64,000 nt of DNA, taken from the NCBI RefSeq assembly GCF_900163965.1, contig NZ_FULE01000013.1, positions 1 to 64,000 on the forward strand. The letters are read 5' to 3'. Under the pieces are notes generated by a model that did not search any database, was not told the DNA's origin, and saw nothing but the letters and a program-made list of their open reading frames with translations. Both the position numbers and the translations under genes were made by a program. This DNA comes from Vibrio ruber DSM 16370. GTDB lineage: Bacteria > Pseudomonadota > Gammaproteobacteria > Enterobacterales > Vibrionaceae. Shown here piece by piece: positions 54,310 through 64,000 of the stretch; the stretch's first letter is position 1; each line of letters begins with the position of its first letter.

Positions 54310-54329
54310 CGGGCTGGCTGACCAGCCCG
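54310..54329 (+). other. Intercistronic hairpin after the substrate-binding gene
   Basis: CGGGCTGG pairs with CCAGCCCG around CTGA. No T-tract. Such stems commonly protect the upstream mRNA, so that the binding protein is made in excess of the membrane components. Confidence 0.65.
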
Positions 54330-54358
54330 AAATGAAGTAAGCAGAAAGGGAGTACAGA

Positions 54359-55255
54359 ATGTCTGCTTTTGCCTTTTTTGGAGCTCTGGAGATAGGGCTA
54401 ATTTATGGATTGGTTGCACTTGGGGTTTATTTAACATTTCGAGTGCTTGATTTTCCGGATCTAAGTGTGGATGGCAGTTTTCCGATGGGGGCCGCAGTTG
54501 CTGCAACAGCGATTGTCGCAGGGATTAATCCGTGGATCGCAACCGGGTTAGCGATGATTGCCGGTGCAATGACTGGTTGGGTGACCGCTTTTCTCACGGT
54601 TCGGTTCGGTATCTTAAACTTGCTGGCCTCGATCCTGACTATGATTGCCGCATTTTCAATCAATATTCGCATTATGGGACGTCCGAATCTGGCGCTGATT
54701 GGTGAAGATACGATTTTGACACCATTTGAAGCCATGGGGGATCCCATGTATATCCGTCCGTTGGTTGTTGGTGTGTTGGTATTATTATCCGCTTTCTTTA
54801 TTATTCGTCTGCTGAACAGTGATTTTGGTCTCGGTCTGCGAGCTACGGGCGTTAATGCACGTATGGTTGCGGCTCAAGGCGGCAGTACCGCATTTTATAC
54901 CTATTTTGGCTTGGCGCTGTCGAATGGTTTTGTCGGTTTTGCCGGTGCTTTGTTCGCCCAGACCAACAGTTTTGCCGATGTGACCTCCGGTGTCGGAACT
55001 ATCGTTGTCGGGCTGGCGGCTGTCATTCTGGGACAAACGTTAATTCCCGGAAGACGCATCTGGGTTGCCGTGGTCGCGGTGATTCTTGGTTCTGTGCTTT
55101 ACCGTCTTGCTGTTGCATTTGCACTAAGCTCAGGCATGTTTGGTCTGCAAGCATCGGACTTAAATCTTGTCACGGCTGTATTAGTAGCAATTGCGCTGAT
55201 CATGCCGCGTATGAAGAAGAAAATGAAAGCGAACCGGGCCGGAGGTGCAGCATGA
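54359..55255 (+). CDS. ABC transporter permease (COG4120)
   Basis: A 298-residue inner-membrane permease with about eight helices. LGVYLTFRVLDFPDLSVDGSF and GLGLRATGVNARMVAAQGG are hallmarks of this branched-chain-like permease group. It works with the flanking binding protein and ATPase; only one permease is present, so a homodimer is expected. It overlaps the ATPase gene by 4 bp (ATGA). Confidence 0.9.
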   Translation: MSAFAFFGALEIGLIYGLVALGVYLTFRVLDFPDLSVDGSFPMGAAVAATAIVAGINPWIATGLAMIAGAMTGWVTAFLTVRFGILNLLASILTMIAAFSINIRIMGRPNLALIGEDTILTPFEAMGDPMYIRPLVVGVLVLLSAFFIIRLLNSDFGLGLRATGVNARMVAAQGGSTAFYTYFGLALSNGFVGFAGALFAQTNSFADVTSGVGTIVVGLAAVILGQTLIPGRRIWVAVVAVILGSVLYRLAVAFALSSGMFGLQASDLNLVTAVLVAIALIMPRMKKKMKANRAGGAA

Positions 55256-56046
55256 TTCGGCTGGAAAATATACAAGTGACTTTCAACCCGGGAACTATTC
55301 TTGAGAACCGTGCTTTGAAAGGCGTTTCTTTGACGGTACCTGAACATCAGTTTCTGACGGTGATTGGGTCAAATGGTGCCGGAAAATCAACGCTATTGGG
55401 CGCGGTGACTGGTGAAACACCAATGGTTGGCGGCAAGGTGTTGATTGATGATATCGATGTGACACGGCGGAGTGTTGATCAGCGTGCTAATTTCTGTGCG
55501 CGTGTGTTTCAGGATCCACTCGCGGGAACCTGTGGCTCGCTGACCATCGAGGAAAATATGGCGCTGGCTTACAAGCGCGGGAGCCGTCGCAGTTGGAAAC
55601 ATGCACTCTCTTCCAAACGTCGCCAGCTGTTTCAGGAGCGTATCAGTATTTTGGGGTTGGGGCTGGAAGATCGTCTCGGTGACAGCATCGGTCTGTTATC
55701 CGGCGGACAGCGGCAGGCCGTGAGTCTGGTAATGGCGACGCTTGCTGAGAGTAAGTTACTCCTATTGGATGAACATACGGCTGCGCTGGATCCACGAATG
55801 GCAGCATTTATTATCGACCTGACCAATAAAATTGTGAAAGAGTTTAATCTGACGGTGATGATGGTGACCCATTCGATGAAAGATGCACTGGCTTGTGGTG
55901 ACCGGACGGTGATGCTCCATCAGGGAGAGATTGTCCTCGATGTCTCCGGAGAGCAGCGGCAACATATGGATGTCCCGGACTTGCTGGATATGTTTTCAAA
56001 AGTCAGAGGTGAGACATTGGCTGATGACAGTTTACTCTTGAGTTAA
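55252..56046 (+). CDS. ABC transporter ATPase (COG1101)
   Basis: A 264-residue ATPase: Walker A GSNGAGKSTL, signature LLSGGQRQAVSL, Walker B LLLLDEHTAALDP, switch His in MVTHSM. The DEHTAALDP form (H in place of P) is usual in this group. It powers the upstream permease. Confidence 0.92.
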   Translation: MIRLENIQVTFNPGTILENRALKGVSLTVPEHQFLTVIGSNGAGKSTLLGAVTGETPMVGGKVLIDDIDVTRRSVDQRANFCARVFQDPLAGTCGSLTIEENMALAYKRGSRRSWKHALSSKRRQLFQERISILGLGLEDRLGDSIGLLSGGQRQAVSLVMATLAESKLLLLDEHTAALDPRMAAFIIDLTNKIVKEFNLTVMMVTHSMKDALACGDRTVMLHQGEIVLDVSGEQRQHMDVPDLLDMFSKVRGETLADDSLLLS

Positions 56047-56072
56047 GTCTGTTTTTAGCAATTTCTTAAATG

Positions 56073-56106
56073 AAAAAGACGTGCAGTGAGCGCGTCTTTT
56101 TGTTTT
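56073..56106 (+). terminator. Terminator of the ABC operon
   Basis: AAAAAGACG (56073-56081) pairs with CGTCTTTTT (56093-56101), followed by more T. Confidence 0.82.
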
Positions 56107-56272
56107 GTTGTCAGAAATCAAATCAGACGATGATGGATGCCTTCATGAGTTACAATGCTGATATTTTTCACATTATTATGAGTTAACCATGGAATTGTTA
56201 TCATAATATATTGAACCAATTAATTTATTTCATGTATGATGCCTCCATTTAGTATGGGGAATATCGATTAAT

Positions 56273-56785
56273 ATGAAAAAATTTTTATGGCTAATATTGG
56301 CTACTTTTATCCTGACTGGCTGTGCCGCGACATCTTCACAAAACCGCTATATTACGGTTCAGGATAATGTTGTTTCAGCGGATCCTTACAATACTCGGAT
56401 TGTGCTCAGTGATGGATTTGTGTTAATGCATCAGGAAGACAGCAGTGAATTTCAGAAGTTTAGTAATACCTTTGATCAGGGAAACATCATCACGAAAAAG
56501 ATGGTGTTTGATAAAGATAACATCGAAGTGCAGATTATCGATGAAACAACTGTCGATGTGAATTCTTACTGGATCCCTAGATCCCATTTGATGGGTGATA
56601 AGTATAAAAAATCAACTTTCTACCATGCCGGTAATAAATATTATATCCAACAGTTTGAGCAAGATGGTTATAAAATTGAAGGGTATACGACTGCAGTTGG
56701 ACGTTATCAGTTGCAAGTCTATGTCATTTATCCGGAAGATATGGATGTCAACATCGATGATGTCCTGACTTTAACCGCAATGTAA
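56273..56785 (+). CDS. Hypothetical outer-membrane-type lipoprotein
   Basis: A 170-residue protein with a lipoprotein signal peptide; the lipobox LTGC gives C17. The mature part is predicted mixed beta with no domain I recognise. Ala-Ala after the Cys would send it to the outer membrane by the +2 rule. It is followed by its own terminator, so it is monocistronic. The ribosome binding site (GGGGAATATC) is moderate. Confidence 0.7.
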   Translation: MKKFLWLILATFILTGCAATSSQNRYITVQDNVVSADPYNTRIVLSDGFVLMHQEDSSEFQKFSNTFDQGNIITKKMVFDKDNIEVQIIDETTVDVNSYWIPRSHLMGDKYKKSTFYHAGNKYYIQQFEQDGYKIEGYTTAVGRYQLQVYVIYPEDMDVNIDDVLTLTAM

Positions 56786-56803
56786 TGAGACAATTTTAAA
56801 GAG

Positions 56804-56831
56804 AAGTGCGTTGAGACGACGCACTTTTTTT
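56804..56831 (+). terminator. Terminator of the lipoprotein gene
   Basis: AAGTGCGT (56804-56811) pairs with ACGCACTT (56819-56826), followed by seven T in total. Confidence 0.88.
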
Positions 56832-56993
56832 ATGCATATTTCAGAGCATATCCATCAATTTCATATAACAAAAATCAATTCTTATTATCTTTTCATATCA
56901 AATTTTGATATAAGTCGATGCTTTCAAATTTTTGTTGTCCCTCTTTGTATTACGCTTAAAGGAACAACACCATCACTGAGTGTATATCCGTTA

Positions 56994-58454
56994 ATGAAGA
57001 CATATTTTGCTGTAAAAGGGCGGCTTCTGACCCCACTCGTTTTTGCTTTTGCGCTCGTAGGAATACTGTTTGAAGGGCATATCAGACAATTGGAGAGAAA
57101 ACTGAATGAAGAGTATGAAAGAATTGAACGGGAATTCTTTCGTGCATCCAAGATGTTGACCATTTTGGACTATAGTCTGAATAATTACATTAAAGTCCGT
57201 CAGTCTTTGAGGTTGGCACACACAACAGAGATAGTGAACGGTGTATGTCATATGCGGCCAAAACTGGCAGTTACAGATGATGGGGAAAATTCTCAAGCTC
57301 ACTTACAGGCCCTTGAATACATTATCGTCGGTGATAAAGCGTTGTGTGACAGAAACAGCACGCTCCATCATGAAGTGGGATTCAGAATTGCTCTGGCACC
57401 GGTGATTTCATTGCTGCATGATTTGGATGAGTATCTGATTGGCGTTCATTATATTGATCCATCGGGTTATATCATTTCTTCTCCCGATACACTGTCGATT
57501 AATGTGACGGCAGATATGCTCGAAAAAATTCAATCCCCAAGCTGGGATGTGTATCAGAATCTGAGGGAAGACCAGCTGATAAAAGTTCGTGGGCCGACGG
57601 TACTTCAGGAACTGCAATCAACGGAAAGACTCGTTTCTTTGATGTTGCCTGTTTACGCGAACCATCAGTTTAAGGGGGTGATATCACTGAATATCATGCT
57701 CGACAAGTTGTTGAACGCGAATCAACGTCTTGCGGGTCGATTGCATTTTATTGATACGCAAACAACATCACTACCAGAGAATGCTTTCCAGCCTTATTCA
57801 CTTCGGGATGCGGGAATCTCATTTCATCATACAGTTTACTACGATATGAATTGGTGGTACGAGTTCTGTCAGTTTGTCAGTCTGAAACGGAGCACCCTGA
57901 TTCTTATCACCTTGATGTACCTATTGGCTGTGACATTCTTTTTGTTTATGAATACCCGTCATGCGAAAAGTTATTATGAAGGTCTGGCTGTGCGAGACCC
58001 ATTGACAGGTTTACGTAATCGGCGTGGGTTTGAAGTGTTTCTTGAGCGGACACCACATCAGTCTTATGTGGCGATTGCGATGTTTGATATTGATGACTTT
58101 AAAGCGATCAATGATCACTTTGGTCACGATGTCGGGGATGATGTTATCCGCTATGTCGGTGACCAGATTCGCTGTCATATCCGTACTACCGACACGGTTG
58201 CCCGCTATGGTGGCGAAGAATTTGTTCTGTATCTGACCGCTGAACGTGAAAGCCATCTCAGGAAGACGTTACTCCGGATTAAAGATGCTCTGAGTGAAGA
58301 GTCTAAAGTAGTTGTGGAAGGCGGGTTTACGATTTCCGGCGGGGTTGAGATTGTCCCTTGTAGTGAGCTGTGTGATATTGATGCTATTTTGAAATCAGCC
58401 GATGAAAAATTATATATTGCCAAAGAGAGTGGTAAAAATCAGCTCATTTTCTAG
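56994..58454 (+). CDS. Membrane diguanylate cyclase (GGDEF)
   Basis: A 486-residue inner-membrane protein. Membrane helices at about 11-27 and 300-319 enclose a periplasmic region with a Cache-like fold (HYIDPSGYIISSPD, PVYANHQFKGVISLNI). The cytosolic GGDEF domain has the active site GGEEF (406-410) and an allosteric I-site RTTD (397-400) five residues before it, so it should make c-di-GMP and be product-inhibited. The ligand of the sensor is unknown. An open frame extends upstream, but ATG 56994 starts directly before the first membrane helix. Confidence 0.87.
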   Translation: MKTYFAVKGRLLTPLVFAFALVGILFEGHIRQLERKLNEEYERIEREFFRASKMLTILDYSLNNYIKVRQSLRLAHTTEIVNGVCHMRPKLAVTDDGENSQAHLQALEYIIVGDKALCDRNSTLHHEVGFRIALAPVISLLHDLDEYLIGVHYIDPSGYIISSPDTLSINVTADMLEKIQSPSWDVYQNLREDQLIKVRGPTVLQELQSTERLVSLMLPVYANHQFKGVISLNIMLDKLLNANQRLAGRLHFIDTQTTSLPENAFQPYSLRDAGISFHHTVYYDMNWWYEFCQFVSLKRSTLILITLMYLLAVTFFLFMNTRHAKSYYEGLAVRDPLTGLRNRRGFEVFLERTPHQSYVAIAMFDIDDFKAINDHFGHDVGDDVIRYVGDQIRCHIRTTDTVARYGGEEFVLYLTAERESHLRKTLLRIKDALSEESKVVVEGGFTISGGVEIVPCSELCDIDAILKSADEKLYIAKESGKNQLIF

Positions 58455-58494
58455 GGTGTTGATTTTTGTGAGCAGTGTGTGATGACAGCGATTT

Positions 58495-59439
58495 CTACAG
58501 CTCAGATTGATGATGCTGAATCCGTTCAACAATAGGTTCTACGGTTGTCAGCGTCCGGATTTCCCGGAATAAAGCATTGGCCTGAGGGTATGCCTGTCGC
58601 AGATAGGAAAACCACTGTTTGACTCGGTTTGGATAGTATTTGCTCTTATCTCCGTTCACTTCACAGCGAGAATAAACCAGCAAAAGCTCGACAATTTGAG
58701 ACCAAGAGAGCGGCGTATGATTGTGTTTGATCATGTTGCCCAGATTCGGACGATTTAATGCCCCGCGACAAACCATCAGGCTCTCAACACCGGTGACATC
58801 AATACACCGTTGCGCATCGGCTGCATCCCATATTTCCCCGTTGGCAATTAACGGCAGATGAGTTTTCTGGCGAATTTGCTGGATATATTCCCACTTGATT
58901 TCACTGGCTTTATAGCCACCGGCTTTGGTACGGGCGTGAACGGTCAGTTCATTGGCGCCAGCCTGTTCAATGGCATCGACAATTTCAAAACAGTCTTGCG
59001 GGTTTTCTAGCCCTAAGCGGATTTTCGCCGAAACGGGGATTTGCTCGGGAACGGCTTCCCGGCAGGCTTTGACGACCTGATAAATTAATTCCGGAAATTC
59101 AAGTAGTGCTGCACCACCTTTACTTTTATTCACGGTCTTGGCCGGACAGCCAAAATTCAGATCAATACCATGTGCGCCGAGTTCTGCGGCAAACGCAGCA
59201 TTTTCTGCCATCCAGTCGGGATCTTGTCCGAGTAATTGAATATTGACCGGAACCCCTGAACGGGTGCGCGAGCCATGTTGTAGTTCAGGGCAGAGGCGGT
59301 AGTAGACATGTTTAGGCAGCAGCTGATGAACAACCCGGACAAACTCTGTCACACACAGGTCATAATCATTCATCTCTGTCAGTATTTCTCGCATCAGGTG
59401 ATCGAGAACACCCTCCATCGGGCCCAGAACAATACGCAT
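58495..59439 (-). CDS. dusC: tRNA-dihydrouridine(16) synthase DusC
   Basis: A 314-residue FMN enzyme reducing U16 of tRNA. MRIVLGPMEGVLDHLMREIL at the N-terminus, catalytic cysteine C98 in DLNFGCPAKTVNKSKGG, KIRLG and IANGEIWD in the barrel, followed by the helical tRNA-binding domain. The DusC-type start (PMEGV, not PMAGV) separates it from DusA and DusB. ATG 59439 matches family length. Confidence 0.92.
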   Translation of the reverse strand: MRIVLGPMEGVLDHLMREILTEMNDYDLCVTEFVRVVHQLLPKHVYYRLCPELQHGSRTRSGVPVNIQLLGQDPDWMAENAAFAAELGAHGIDLNFGCPAKTVNKSKGGAALLEFPELIYQVVKACREAVPEQIPVSAKIRLGLENPQDCFEIVDAIEQAGANELTVHARTKAGGYKASEIKWEYIQQIRQKTHLPLIANGEIWDAADAQRCIDVTGVESLMVCRGALNRPNLGNMIKHNHTPLSWSQIVELLLVYSRCEVNGDKSKYYPNRVKQWFSYLRQAYPQANALFREIRTLTTVEPIVERIQHHQSEL

Positions 59440-59578
59440 AAATTTCCGCTCTTTTATCAGGACGCGCGATTGTAATTGGCTCCGTCGCAAATGTCACGCC
59501 AGAATCTTTCTGCTGCGTGTCATTGATTTACGTTCTGGGTATAATGGCCATGACAGAAAAACAGGAACAATATGTATC

Positions 59579-60196
59579 ATGACTTATCAATTGCTGAATA
59601 TAACTGAACTTCCGAGCGACGAGTCGCCATTACTGATTGAAGGTGCGGTACTGGCAGCCAATATGGCTTGTCAGCCGTTGGAAGCTCATTTATGGATGTC
59701 TCATCTGGTGGCTGAACTCACAGACACAGCAGAGCAAGCTTTTACGGCTCATTATCAACAGCAGTATTCAGCATTACTGGCCCGGCAGTACTCCGTTGGT
59801 GACTTGCTGGATGTGACTGACCGCGAAGCATTGGCTGAGTTTGCGTCAGGGTTTATGGGAGTCTGGCCTTTAGTGGAGCCCCACTGGCAACGAGTCGCTG
59901 TATCCGACGGCACACAAAGAATGTTACAAGGGTTGTTGACGACGCTGATGTTAGCGATTGATGAAGCGGAAACTCGCCAGCAGATGAAAGATGCGGGGGT
60001 TGACGTACCGCCTTATCTGACAGAGATGGCTGAACACCTGGACATGATGATTCATGAAGTGGCTTGTGCCGCGGATGAACAGCAAAGTGGCGCCCGGTCA
60101 CATCGTGTCAATCCTTATAAAACGGTCGGCAGAAATGATGACTGCCCGTGCGGTAGTGGTAAAAAATTCAAGCAGTGTTGTTTGAAAACGGCATGA
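59579..60196 (+). CDS. UPF0149/YecA-like protein with C-terminal SEC-C zinc motif
   Basis: A 205-residue protein. The N-terminal 160 residues are a helical YecA/YgfB-like domain (FASGFMGVWP), and the C-terminus is a SEC-C motif, NDDCPCGSGKKFKQCC, which binds zinc and often ribosomes or SecB. Relatives are linked to protein quality control at the ribosome. GGAAC is rather far upstream (about 13 bp), so initiation may be weak. Confidence 0.82.
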   Translation: MTYQLLNITELPSDESPLLIEGAVLAANMACQPLEAHLWMSHLVAELTDTAEQAFTAHYQQQYSALLARQYSVGDLLDVTDREALAEFASGFMGVWPLVEPHWQRVAVSDGTQRMLQGLLTTLMLAIDEAETRQQMKDAGVDVPPYLTEMAEHLDMMIHEVACAADEQQSGARSHRVNPYKTVGRNDDCPCGSGKKFKQCCLKTA

Positions 60197-60338
60197 TTTA
60201 AATTGAACGTGACGGATGGCCGGTCACGCTGCATTTTTCGGCTGATAGATTTTTTTCGACATACACATGACAAAAAGCCGCAAATAATGGTCTATATCCA
60301 TCAATAATCATTCACATTTGTTCAGCAACGGAGAATAC

Positions 60339-60950
60339 ATGAAAAAACTGGTTGCCTTCTTTCTATTGATATCAATGGCCTGTAGCTTTTCAGCACTGGC
60401 GGATCCGAAGGATGAATTAAGTGCGAGGCTTGCGTTAAATGATGGGTTCAGTGCTCATTTTCAACAGCAGGTTGTCAGCCCTGACGGGGAAGTCGTTTCT
60501 CAGGGAGAAGGGAAAGTCGATATTGCGCGTCCGAGTCTGTTTCGTTGGGAGACGGTTACCCCGGATGAGAACCTGCTGGTCTCTGACGGAACCACCGTTT
60601 GGTATTACAATCCTTTTGTCGAACAGGTGTCTATTTACAATCAGTCTCAGGCAACTGAGCAGACACCATTTGTGTTGTTGACGAGAAACCGAAAACAAGA
60701 CTGGGAACATTATCGAGTTTCGCAGCAAGGCGATGATTTTACACTGGTGCCGACGACAACAGACAGCAGACAAGGTGAGTTTCATATTCGAATTGATCAA
60801 AAAGGTGTTGTCAAAGGGTTTGATGTGATTGAACAGGATGGCCAGAAAAGTTTATTCTCGTTTCAGCAAATAAAACTACAACGTCCGGATAGTCATCTGT
60901 TTCAGTTCAAGATTCCGGCAGGGGTCGAAGTGGATGACCAGCGCCAGTAG
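60339..60950 (+). CDS. lolA: Outer-membrane lipoprotein carrier LolA
   Basis: A 203-residue periplasmic chaperone. Signal peptide 1-21 (ending SALA), then the half-barrel: [33 protein letters not shown] and [21 protein letters not shown] [12 protein letters not shown]. It carries lipoproteins from LolCDE to LolB. The ATG at 60339 has GGAG just upstream. Followed by rarA in the conserved lolA-rarA-serS order. Confidence 0.93.
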   Translation: MKKLVAFFLLISMACSFSALADPKDELSARLALNDGFSAHFQQQVVSPDGEVVSQGEGKVDIARPSLFRWETVTPDENLLVSDGTTVWYYNPFVEQVSIYNQSQATEQTPFVLLTRNRKQDWEHYRVSQQGDDFTLVPTTTDSRQGEFHIRIDQKGVVKGFDVIEQDGQKSLFSFQQIKLQRPDSHLFQFKIPAGVEVDDQRQ

Positions 60951-60999
60951 TTTCAAATAAGTTGTTTCAAAAAAGAGCAGTCGCTTCAAAGCATGACGG

Positions 61000-62361
61000 A
61001 TGAGCATCATTGTGAATAACTATAGTTTGGATTTTTCAGGGGATGAAGATTTTCGTCCGCTTGCAGCAAAGATGAGACCCCAGCGGATCGAGCAATATAT
61101 TGGTCAGCAGCATATTCTCGGTCCGGGAAAGCCCCTGCGCAGAGCGCTGGAAAGCGGCCATCTACACTCGATGATTCTCTGGGGCCCACCGGGAACCGGC
61201 AAAACTACATTAGCTGAGTTGGCAGCAAACTATGCCAATGCGCGTGTAGAGCGTGTATCTGCTGTAACCTCCGGGGTGAAAGATATCCGTGCTGCGATTG
61301 AACGTGCCCGGGAAAATCAGCTAGCAGGTTTCCGTACTATTCTGTTTGTCGATGAGGTGCATCGGTTTAATAAATCGCAACAGGATGCTTTTCTGCCACA
61401 TATTGAAGACGGCACGATCACCTTTATCGGTGCGACGACTGAGAACCCTTCATTTGAGCTCAATAACGCATTGCTCTCCCGGGCGCGGGTCTACAAGCTG
61501 ACATCACTCAATACACAAGATATTGCCGATGCTCTGCAACAGGCAGTGACCGATAAGGAGAGAGGGTTTGGCGGGATTGCCGCTGACTTTCAGGACCAGG
61601 TGCTAGATCGTCTGGCTGAATTGGTTCAGGGTGACGCCCGTATGGCATTGAATTATCTGGAACTGTTATATGACATGGCTGATGAAGATACGACGGGTAA
61701 CAAGGTCATCAGTCTATCTTTGTTGGCGGAAGTCGCAGGGGAAAAAGTTGCCCGTTTTGATAATAAGGGTGACATATGGTACGACTTGATTTCCGCGGTT
61801 CATAAGTCAATTCGCGGTTCAAATCCTGATGGTGCGCTGTACTGGTCTGCGCGGATGATCGCTGCTGGCTGTGATCCGCTGTACCTTGCCCGTCGTTTAC
61901 TGGCGATCGCTTCGGAAGATATTGGTAATGCTGATCCAAGGGCGATGCAGGTTGCTTTATCCGCATGGGATTGCTTTACACGGGTCGGCCCCGCTGAAGG
62001 CGAAAGAGCGATTGCACAAGCGGTGGTTTATTTGGCTTGTGCGCCGAAGAGCAATGCGGTGTACACCGCATGGAAGCAGGCTTTGGCGGACGCCCGTGAT
62101 GAACCCGAGTATGAAGTCCCGTTTCATTTACGCAATGCACCGACGAAATTAATGAAAGAAATGGGCTATGGTGATGAATACCGCTATGCGCACGATGAGC
62201 CGGGCGCTTATGCTGCCGGAGAGCAATATCTCCCGCCTGAAATGGCCGGAACTTGCTATTATCACCCCTCGGAAAGAGGCTTGGAAGGAAAGATCAACGA
62301 GAAACTCAAGTATCTGGCTGAGTTAGACGCAAAAAGCACACGAAAGCGCTATGAAAAATAG
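61000..62361 (+). CDS. rarA: Replication-associated recombination protein A
   Basis: A 453-residue AAA+ ATPase (MgsA/WHIP family). Walker [11 protein letters not shown], Walker [16 protein letters not shown], sensor-1 [12 protein letters not shown] and C-terminal tetramerisation part ([13 protein letters not shown]). It acts at stalled replication forks and on gapped DNA. A GTG start at 61012 ([10 protein letters not shown]) is also possible and has a better-placed GGATGAG; homologues begin near there. Confidence 0.94.
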   Translation: MSIIVNNYSLDFSGDEDFRPLAAKMRPQRIEQYIGQQHILGPGKPLRRALESGHLHSMILWGPPGTGKTTLAELAANYANARVERVSAVTSGVKDIRAAIERARENQLAGFRTILFVDEVHRFNKSQQDAFLPHIEDGTITFIGATTENPSFELNNALLSRARVYKLTSLNTQDIADALQQAVTDKERGFGGIAADFQDQVLDRLAELVQGDARMALNYLELLYDMADEDTTGNKVISLSLLAEVAGEKVARFDNKGDIWYDLISAVHKSIRGSNPDGALYWSARMIAAGCDPLYLARRLLAIASEDIGNADPRAMQVALSAWDCFTRVGPAEGERAIAQAVVYLACAPKSNAVYTAWKQALADARDEPEYEVPFHLRNAPTKLMKEMGYGDEYRYAHDEPGAYAAGEQYLPPEMAGTCYYHPSERGLEGKINEKLKYLAELDAKSTRKRYEK

Positions 62362-62401
62362 CCACTTTTCGTTAATCTCTTATACCCAAATTGCTTCAGG
62401 T

Positions 62402-62424
62402 TATCTGTCAGGCTATCTGTCAGG
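62402..62424 (+). repeat. 12-bp tandem duplication upstream of serS
   Basis: TATCTGTCAGGC is followed directly by TATCTGTCAGG. It lies about 100 bp before serS and may be a recent short duplication. Confidence 0.65.
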
Positions 62425-62449
62425 GTTCTGGGCATGTCAATTTTCATGA

Positions 62450-63829
<1,380 letters not shown>

Positions 63830-63861
63830 GTATTTTCCACCAACATGATGAATCATAGATA

Positions 63862-63892
63862 AAAGCCGGGCGTTTAGATCCCGGTTTTTTTA
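63862..63892 (+). terminator. Terminator of serS
   Basis: CCGGG (63866-63870) pairs with CCCGG (63880-63884), followed by a T-tract. Confidence 0.8.
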
Positions 63893-64000
63893 TGGGTAAT
63901 TTTCGGAATTGGATTATTCATCATAATCGCGGTGTTTGGCTGACGGTGAGCCGGTGTCACAAATCGTCACAGTCAGCGAAAAAAAATGAATATACTATTT

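Noticed and set aside
63893..64000. Start of another gene after serS
   Set aside because: Only promoter-like AT-rich sequence with a GTCACA motif is visible before the window ends; no start codon with coding character.

Overview
The window looks like a Vibrionaceae chromosome, most likely a plant-polymer-degrading marine Vibrio. The backbone block yfbV / ackA-pta, the COG2984-type ABC operon, dusC, lolA-rarA-serS, the two-gene qorB/HxlR locus and the sucrose PTS locus all fit Vibrio, and intergenic DNA is AT-rich with many clear hairpin terminators. The genus call is inference from gene content; nothing here fixes a species.

Layout. 1-3.5 kb is accessory: the end of an IS3-family element, a protein with two HEPN RNase motifs, a frameshifted acetyltransferase, a nucleotidyltransferase-HEPN fusion and a frameshifted GFA-family gene. 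3.6-6.8 kb holds a cupin, a LysE exporter and a metallo-beta-lactamase-fold hydrolase divergent from a LysR regulator. 7.1-10.4 kb is a secreted CBM2-GH5 cellulase with a ricin-lectin GH43 arabinanase directly downstream. 11.2-14.3 kb has a possible 26-aa microprotein, a beta-hydroxyacid dehydrogenase behind a perfect 20-bp palindrome, and a CSS-EAL c-di-GMP phosphodiesterase. 14.4-21.8 kb is an amino-acid island: 5-oxoprolinase pxpB-pxpC-pxpA, alanine racemase, and dgcN-dgcA plus a D-amino-acid transaminase. 22.2-28 kb is a complete RND efflux operon; 28-29.5 kb is hxlR/qorB.

29.7-36.6 kb is a signalling cluster on one strand: HPt, REC-HDOD, a lone REC overlapping a CheC-like phosphatase, two soluble histidine kinases and a REC protein with a degenerate HD-GYP domain. 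Then come thiD and, divergently, a FecCD permease plus ATPase behind a near-consensus Fur box, followed by an OmpR-type two-component pair. 41.8-47.2 kb is the sucrose regulon (scrA, scrR, scrB, scrK) with two matching LacI-type operators. 47.7-64 kb is conserved backbone: glutathionyl-hydroquinone reductase, pta-ackA, yfbV, a three-gene ABC importer, a lipoprotein, a diguanylate cyclase, dusC, a SEC-C protein, lolA, rarA and serS.

The most coherent candidate for something under-described is the D-amino-acid module: a transaminase that can collect amino groups as D-glutamate is translationally clustered with the enzymes that acetylate and racemise D-glutamate, next to alanine racemase and 5-oxoprolinase. 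The second is the REC/CheC/HPt/HDOD/degenerate HD-GYP phosphorelay cluster, which has no sensor input domain that I recognise.
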